Position numbers and translations under genes: made by a program. A stretch of 64,000 nucleotides of DNA from Dichotomocladium elegans (taxonomy: Eukaryota > Mucoromycota > Mucoromycetes > Mucorales > Lichtheimiaceae). The first letter of the stretch is position 1, and each line of letters starts with the position of its first letter. This document shows positions 57,148 to 64,000 of the stretch, piece by piece. The notes under the pieces were generated by a model. It ran no database searches and was not told where the DNA came from. It saw nothing but the letters and a program-made list of their open reading frames with translations. Where the stretch lies: NCBI GenBank assembly GCA_025716815.1, contig JAIXMN010000048.1, positions 1-64,000 on the forward strand, written 5' to 3'.

Positions 57148-60068
57148 CATTGCTTTGCACAGGACTTCCTGTAGCTGTCTTTTTTTGGTCCAGGTATAAT
57201 TTAATGGGCTGTACTTTTTTTTCCCTCCCCTCTTTCTTTTATGAGGAGAACCAATCCTTCGCCCGTTTTGTACCACCCTCCCGTCGATCTCTAAATGACT
57301 ATGGAACACACCCATTAGACGGCGCCCTCTCACCCTTCGTTTTTCTATCTCCGTCTAGTCTAAAAAAGGCTCGTCCACCATAGAAACATCCCATCCCGGG
57401 CTGTTTCATACATGGCCCGCCCGCCCGTCCCATGGCATTGGGGACGGCCTGAAATGGGATGCCCACTTTTTTTCGATCCACGCAGGGTGTACTCCTAAAA
57501 CTATTACAGGATGTGTACACACGCTGTTCCATCCATCTCCTTTAGAAGTTTTTGGGTGACGATGATCGGATGGCCAGGCAAAAGCGAAAAGAAAAAGAAA
57601 CATTATCAGGATAACTTCTCCCAATTTTTTCTCAGAATCTTTCCTTTCAGCTTCGGAATAGATAGATTTTTTGGGGAAGAACCATTAGGGTAGGGATATA
57701 TAGTACACACCTTTTTGTTGCGCATTCCCGCTCCTCCTTGGAGTATGGGCTTAAAGAAAGCTTCGAGGAGCACCAGCACTATCATATCTTGCACGCTATA
57801 CTCAAAATAACCTGGTCATCCTTGAAGATGGAGTGGGGGAAATCTGGTCAAATGAACATGAAAAAAGATATCATGTTAGAAAATGATAACCACCCGTTTC
57901 CACTGACTAGCACGCTTCCTTGGACAAATGGAAAAAGAGAGACGGGACATGTCAGTGCGAGTTACAGTTGCAGATAAAGCCGCACACAGCCCCCGATCTT
58001 TTGGAACCAGCAAGATCTGACAGATATCCTGAGAAATGGGAGGGGCGAAGACCAATCACTAGGAATGATTACCAACAACAACCACCCCCAAAAAAAGAAA
58101 CTGGTTGAAGAGCACCAAAACATCCCTGTGCTGGAGGAGATGATGTCAAATTTGGCCGAGAAGCGTGCCGACCGAAGCACCTAGAAAACTGGGCCTTGTA
58201 CGCACAGGTTTATGACCGGGGGAAACGCAAGCTCGATATCCCTTGGGGTGAACAAGACTAGCTTCCAAACTGGCTTGAGGCGCTCCCAGACTTTTTGCTG
58301 CCGTCTGCCTTGTTGGCTGTAACTACTTCGCCACTGCTTCTGACGTTGGCTACCCTTGCTGCTGGAGCGCCATCCATCCTCCGCCATGGTAACCGCCGTG
58401 TGCTAACCCGGATTCGCTCGGTATGAGCCGGGTTGGTAACCAAAGTGCAAAGGTGTGGGGCTCATGTTTCACCTCATGGCATCATGCGATATTGTAGCAG
58501 GTTGTTCAAGTATAACGCTTCGATGTTCCATAATTTCATCGCGTGGTGATGGTTGCTTGTTTGTACGTAGGTTGCAAATCCTCGAGAATTTAAATGCCAC
58601 GGGCTCGAAGGTGTACAAACCTAAATTGTGTGAAATCCATGAAAGATGGTTGCAGGATTATCTCGATCGCGGCCCTGGAACTAAGATACGGGCGGCGGGG
58701 CTCTACCTCATTCTCATGAGCCTCCGGATCCAATGGTGAAATGCAGGGACAGTCTCGAGGATGATGGTGAAAATGATACGGCGTCTGTTAAGTCTACAAA
58801 ACGCTGACAAGGAGCCATGAGTGAATTGATGACTCCCGTAGTCCATCCTAAAGGCCTTTCCATCCATGTAAGGATCTAGGAACCTGAATGCGACTAAGCT
58901 CAATATATTACAGCCCGCAAAAGTATTGATTTGTCGGAATGATGCAGTCCGTCATTCCCCGTTTCACCGAACGGATCAGGGTAAAATGTCATTTTCCAAA
59001 AGTTTGATATGGGTAAAAGATATAAAGAATGCAACAGCTTACTGCGTAGAGCAAGTACAGGTACAAGATGACCATGTGGCTGCTTTCTCCCATAACTAAC
59101 ATTATTAAATGTAAATGACATGTACATTAAGATACTGTGACCAACTGATTGCACGAGATCAGTGAAATGAAAATGCATGATATGTATATATAGCAGGACG
59201 ATCTCTGTAAGATTATGATAATCGGATCAACTGGAGTTCCCATTATAACGATACCAGCCATTATTTGCAGCTAAATTGGCGTGTCCTTGGTGCCTCTGGA
59301 CAACCGTGACGCTGATGCCTGCCTATACAACGGCCCCAAAGTTTGCATGACAAAATTACTCAGATACATACTCCATCGTCGTGAAGAGAGTTAACCAGGG
59401 CCATTCCTGGATGTGAGTACTTCATTCATCCCATTCACATGTGCACAGCTGAGGGAGATTTCCTGCCAGCATTAGCTACCTGTTCGCCCAGCATTTGCCA
59501 TAAATATCCATAAGGCACAGGTGCAGGCATTAGATAATTTCAGCAGCAAGAAGATGTGTTTGCTCACGGGCAGTTGTGCATGGCCTTCTCCAGAGCTAAA
59601 AATCCTCAAAACATCCGGATAGCAATTAATACTGTAATTCAAACGTACCAACAACGACATAGTATATCATAAAGTGCTTCTCCATTTACCAATATCCAAC
59701 AGACATACGTAAACCCCGAAGCTGCAGCAAATCTGAAACAAATATATTACACCTGCACATATCTTATACTTCTATTACTTTTTGAATATACTCTCTATAT
59801 ACATATCTCTCAAGCCTTCTAGAATCAACCTTTTCTACATTCCATATGTGCATCATTGACGGCATTATTACTGGGTTATTTAACTAGCAATTGCTACCAG
59901 GGGGCCGGGGGAGACCGTCAGCGGGCACGTTACCGGTGATGACCAGAAGCGAAGCATAGGACCACTTCAGCCGAGCAGAGAGAGAGGTGCTTGCTTCTAA
60001 GCAGTATTTAAACACCTGTCTATAAAGATAAGAACCAAACTTATAGGTATCCCTCAGCCTCGAGATAG

Positions 60069-60324
60069 TCAATGCTCCATCAATGCCGCTTCTAAGATCG
60101 ATAGGTTTTTTATTTTGTTCTTGACATCTGCATAATCAACCTCGCTCAGTTGGATTAAGTTCAGGTAGCATGATACGTAGAAGATGGACGCACTTGTATT
60201 CTTGAAATTCGACGTATTTAGGATGCTCTTCAACCTTATGAGTAGCAGTACTTTTGCCCATTCCCAAATCGTGCCATAACCCTCCATATACTGAATTTAC
60301 CGGTTTCATCCATCGCAGCGTCAA
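60069..60324 (-). pseudogene. Tc1/mariner-type transposase remnant
   Basis: Two overlapping minus frames contain HKVEEHPKYVEFQEYKCVHL then LPELNPTE, and in the next frame VDYADVKNKIKNLS. Together they imitate the carboxy end of a DDE transposase (the ...ELNPIEQFW..VK block) with a frame break between halves. Positions 59884-60072 (KFGSYLYRQVFKYC) may continue it. No intact catalytic triad is visible. Confidence 0.4.
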
Positions 60325-60734
60325 GTAAGCTGAGATAATCTCAATTTACTACAAAATTCATTGCTTGCCACTTCACGTTGATAGATTCCTAGCTGTTTCG
60401 CTGTATCTGATGCACTTAAGACCTCAAACATCAATTTGAAAAAAAAAATGTGACATTTTTTTGGTCAGTACAAGTTGTGTCAAACTAGCGTAAAACATAC
60501 TCCTTTCATTGGATTGCCTGAAGAATCCATTCGTTTGGGAGGGCGCATAGCAACAGGCTCAGAGCTACCGTCACAAGATACGTTATGGACATAGTCTATG
60601 TGAGAACTTTTTTCATGAACAACATAGTTCATCGGCTCAGAGTAGCCATGTCCCTCAAAACAAGATCCTGCCTATCACAGTAAGGAACTGGTTGCTTCAT
60701 TTCAAAACAATGAATGTAGATAGAAGGTCAAAAA

Positions 60735-60810
60735 GTTGCATACATTGAAAACTGACGTCGCACAAAAAAGCGTGGACAAGCCCAACTCAGCTTTTTCATC
60801 TTGGAGAAGC
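60735..60810. repeat. Dispersed repeat, copy D (partial)
   Basis: Shares GTCGCACAAAAAA.GC.TGG and the CAGCTTTTTCAT block with copy A. Confidence 0.4.
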
Positions 60811-61333
60811 GGTCCTCATGACAACGCAATCGCCTGATATACAACTAACACACCCAATAGAAAAATAAGCATCGCAGAGACCAAGGATATATTAAAGGCT
60901 ATTATATCACGATTTATTGCAGTACTCTGGTCTTTAAGAAAGATAGCATCCATAATGCTTTGATGCATAAGTGCCTTCGGGGCAGAGTGGACAGTACTGC
61001 GCAAAATTAAATGACTGGAATTAGTGTAACTACCACATCCATGGTCTCACAACGGTGAGAACGACCGACTGCTTTTCGTTAGCTGATCAAAGACGGAAGG
61101 AAACAGAGAGAGATATGTAGACCACACCCGCCATCAAAGAAGGAAAGCGGGCGTAGCTGCAGAAGAAGGGGAACGGGGTTAGTGTTTGCTGGCGCTGAAT
61201 AGCAATGATTCTGGCATTCAAGTGGCTTATTTTTTCTTCAGCCATACGTCACACGCAAATTTGAAAATATTTTATTATTGGCTTGGGAAAGGGAATCTTT
61301 TTTCCTCCTCTTTTGGTCCTTTGTATAGACGCC

Positions 61334-62314
61334 ATGTGAGTGAACATTCCTGTTTGCTCTGTCCGCCCTTTCATTCCCCCACCGCGCCCGCTCGCAGCAC
61401 TAGACTACCCGAGTAACATCGCCTGCATTTCGTGCAATTTCGCATTGTGGAGACTGGCTACTGCATACTCGACTACTCGTCGTCAACATTCGACATCAGT
61501 TACCGAAACCGAAAAAAAATAATAAAATAAAAATGAAGAGACTGGCAGGAAAGGGAGTCAGCTGCGGCGGGCGGATACCGATAGAGAAAAAAAAATATCA
61601 CACATACCACCTCCTATTTTCATGGATACCATGAATTCATTACTAAACGGCGCTTTGCCATTTTCAGGGTCAACCTGCGCAACCAGAAACGTTTGGCCGC
61701 TGCCGTCCTTGGCTGCGGTAAGCGAAAGATTTGGCTCGACCCCAATGAGGTCAAGGAGATCTCGAGCGCCAACTCCCGTAAGTGCTTTGATTCGATACGT
61801 TACAGAGGATGTGGGGGATCATTGATGAAAGCAAAATTTGGGGGTGATATGGGTTTGACGCATTTTAGGTGCCAACATTCGCAAGCTCGTTAAGGATGGT
61901 TTGATCATTCGCAAGCCCGAGATCAGCCAGTCTCGCTTCCGCGTCCGTGAGCACGCCGCTGCTAAGCGCCTTGGTCGTCACATGGGCTACGGTAAGCGCA
62001 AGGGTACTGCCAACGCCCGTATGAGCACTCAGGTCGTCTGGATGCGCCGCATGCGTGTCCTCCGCCGTCTCTTGCGCAAGTACAGAGAGGCAGGCAAGAT
62101 CGACAAGCATCTCTACCACTCCCTCTACTTGAAGTCCAAGGGTAACGGTTTCAAGAACAAGCGCGTTCTCATGGAGCACATCCATAAGGCCAAGGCCGAG
62201 AAGCAGAGAGAGAAGACCCTCAGCGAGCAGGCCGAGATCCTTCGCGCCAAGAACAAGGCTCTTCGTGAGCGCCGCAAGCAGCGCGCCGAGGAGAAGCAGA
62301 AGGCTACCCAGTAG
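61334..62314 (+). CDS. RPL19: 60S ribosomal protein eL19 (L19), start codon split by an intron
   Basis: Exons 61334-61335, 61668-61777 and 61869-62314 give 185 residues. The first coding exon is only AT; a 332-bp intron with GTGAGT and TTTTCAG signals precedes the G of the start codon and [20 protein letters not shown]. The blocks [30 protein letters not shown] and [20 protein letters not shown] are the eL19 core, followed by the long basic carboxy-terminal helix. eL19 contacts the 40S side by bridge eB12. The second intron is 91 bp. Codon bias is strong, as in uL5 and ATP1. Confidence 0.96.
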
Positions 62315-62697
62315 TGGAGGTTCCATTTCCGATGGCTCGACATTTAATTGGTTTCTATCGCATACAATAAATTACATTGATCGGTTGCGCGAGAAAATAC
62401 GCTGCTTCGGATGAGTGAACAAAGAATAAGCGCCTTTTAAGGAGCAAAAGGAAGTTGATGCGCTGCGCCGAAAATGGATGGGGGCGCGCCGTAAAGTGAA
62501 ATGTAGGACAAATTTCTGGAACCTTTTCTTCTTTCTCTTTTTGTTTTTCGTTACCCCATCCCCTCCCCTTCTCTTCCTTCTTTCTCTCTCTCTCTCTCTT
62601 TTGTGTGTGTGTCTGTGTGTGTGTGTTGGTTTATCTCTTGCTTCATTTAATACGGGATATCCTTCAGTAGCGCGTTTATACGGAAAGTCTCATCAAC
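62315..62697. other. Intergenic between eL19 and Rho-GEF
   Basis: Contains the eL19 3' end, then a pyrimidine-rich stretch with (CT)n and (GT)n tracts at about 62583-62625 that likely lies in the Rho-GEF leader or promoter. No frame is supported. Confidence 0.4.
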
Positions 62698-64000
62698 ATG
62701 CCTACGGTAGCGGCCCATCATGGTAGCTTTAACCCCTTCCCGTCCAAACCTCTTGGGACGACGATCAGCGCTCGCCGTCCATTTTAGATAAAACAAACCT
62801 TAAAAGGAGCCCCATCAGCAGCATCGGCAGTACTAAGCGCACAACAATATGTAGGAGACTGTCCGAAGAGGATGCAGCAACACGATAAACCGTTGCCACT
62901 ATCCACCGCCTGTTGTCTGACACCGCAAGATCTTCCCTCTCGAATGACCCCTGAACATGTCCAACCTGCGCTCTTATCACAAGTCGCCCGTGAATTACAG
63001 CAACGAGTACTTCTTGGTGTGCGTTTGAAGAATGGAATTGAATATACGAATGCATTTGATGGAAAGGAAGCTATTGTATGCAAGTTGAGACATGGAAAAT
63101 AGGAGTAGCGAAAAAAAAAGATCCTCGCCCTTTCCACGCTAAGCAGATCTATGCATATGTTGTTTCTCTAGGACAAACTACTCGTGATCCTCCGCATTAG
63201 CAATCGCCGGGTGGCAAGTCAAGTGGGCCGTGCGCTTGGTCGCCTTGGCCTGTTTCACGATGTCACTTATGAACATCTCCTGCTGGACGAGTCGTCTGAA
63301 ATATACCAGTTCGACGAACATCTGTTCGTGCCAACTATCCAGGACAGCCAATCGCCGAGAAGCAGCGATGAATGCTCCAGCCGTGATTTATCTGAGCCGT
63401 CAAGCCCAACCTCATTAGACCCATACTCGGATTTGACACCAAACCCCGTCTACGACGGTGAGGGCAGTTGCAGCGGCGGCATCATCCCTGCTCTGTCTGG
63501 CGTCTTCACTGAACTAACCCACTGTTATTCTCCGACATGCATCACAAGCCGCGAACCGTGTTACAGTATCCTATGCCCCAAGCGCAAAGCCCACAAGGCA
63601 AGGTTTTCTTTTTTATAGAACCCTCCCCCTCCCCATCCTCCACCGGGCCTGGCTGATAAGACTAGAATCTTTGTGTAACAGTTAGCACAGCGATCGCGCG
63701 AAGCAAGCACGTTGTCGATCACTAGCACCAGCAGTCTATTCGACGGGCCAGGAAAACTTTGGCGCGACACAGCTCCGGCTGAAGTACGAGATACCATCTC
63801 TGTGTCCGAATGGAAGCGCCAGGAAGCCATCTTTGAGCTTGTTTCCACAGAAGCGAACTTTGTGCGTGTTCTCAACTATCTCATCCAGGCATGCTGCGTT
63901 TCTTTATTTCTTGTGGGCGTGCACCAGTGTTTATCTATGAGTAATCAACATGTCCATCTTACTGTACTAGTCATAATTGCCACTGTTATACCGCAATCAC
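62698..64000 (+). CDS. Rho1 guanine nucleotide exchange factor (ROM2-like), 5' part, runs off right edge
   Basis: Supported coding segments are 62788-63075, 63172-63597 and 63682-63888; a first exon 62698-62706 (MPT) joined by an 81-bp intron is a guess. DLPSRMTPEHVQPALLSQVA leads into a DEP domain split by an intron: LKNGIEYTNAFDGKEAI-DKLLVILRISNRRVAS, then GLFHDVTYEHLLLDESSEIYQF. After a Ser/Pro-rich linker, SEWKRQEAIFELVSTEANFV begins the Dbl-homology domain. This order is that of fungal ROM1/ROM2 Rho-GEFs, which activate Rho1 for cell-wall synthesis and also carry PH and CNH domains, presumably beyond the window. The intron after 63597 has a GC donor (GCAAGG). The reading past 63888 is unclear. 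Confidence 0.82.

Larger units (their letters stand above)
57148..61333. other. Gene-poor stretch with gene and transposon relics
   Basis: Roughly 4.2 kb with no intact gene. Near 58550-58808 two plus frames (RRLQILENLNATGSKVYKPK, then DPMVKCRDSLEDDGENDTAS) read as one protein only with a frame change, suggesting a relic. A mariner-like remnant lies at 60069-60324 and a partial dispersed repeat at 60735-60810. The minus frame 60816-61004 (62 codons) has one terminal hydrophobic segment and is unproven. AT-rich spacer fills the rest. Confidence 0.4.

Noticed and set aside
1..64000. tRNA genes, rRNA genes and CRISPR arrays
   Set aside because: I scanned by eye for tRNA B-box-like GGTTCGAATCC and for spaced direct repeats and found none convincing; tRNAscan-SE would settle the tRNA question.

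Overview
This window is nuclear DNA from a filamentous fungus, most likely an early-diverging Mucoromycota/Mucorales species. The grounds are: many short (50-150 bp) spliceosomal introns with GTAAGT-like donors and CTRAY branch sites; intron-interrupted ribosomal protein genes; a chitin deacetylase with a GPI-type tail; a WNK-type kinase; an SPX-RING protein; and a degraded Fanzor/TnpB-like gene of a type I associate with this group. No bacterial or organellar signature was seen. Exon coordinates were worked out by hand from splice signals, reading-frame continuity and family knowledge; no search was run.

Layout. Positions 1-30.5 kb are gene-poor and repeat-rich. They hold a divergent hypothetical pair at the left edge, a SUN-domain protein next to GOT1, a frameshifted Fanzor-like pseudogene (about 7.0-9.2 kb), an HCH1/AHA1-type Hsp90 co-chaperone with a 6-nt micro-exon, an aldo/keto reductase, and an SPX-RING protein ending in a CaaX-like CVIM. 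They also hold dispersed repeats, an inverted repeat pair (26.3-27.1 kb) and a purine-rich minisatellite (27.9-28.5 kb). Positions 30.9-57.2 kb form a compact housekeeping block: uL5, a Gfo/Idh/MocA oxidoreductase, proteasome beta-1, a WNK kinase, an amino-acid transporter, CSN6, MIX23, mitochondrial ATP synthase alpha, a Sec14-like protein, chitin deacetylase, uL14, DCP1 and an arabinokinase-type glycosyltransferase-like protein. Positions 57.2-61.3 kb are again repeat- and pseudogene-like, with a mariner/Tc1 remnant. eL19 and the 5' part of a Rho-GEF (running off the right edge) close the window.

Genes are arranged as unlinked eukaryotic units, often convergent with 150-350 bp between stops (uL5/oxidoreductase, PRE3/WNK, DCP1/glycosyltransferase). 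I see no biosynthetic cluster. The main points for follow-up are the Fanzor-like remnant, the CaaX-tailed SPX-RING protein, the WNK protein with a SAM-like tail, the leucine-rich motif duplication in DCP1, and the unusual gene structures (split start codon, micro-exon, GC-AG introns).
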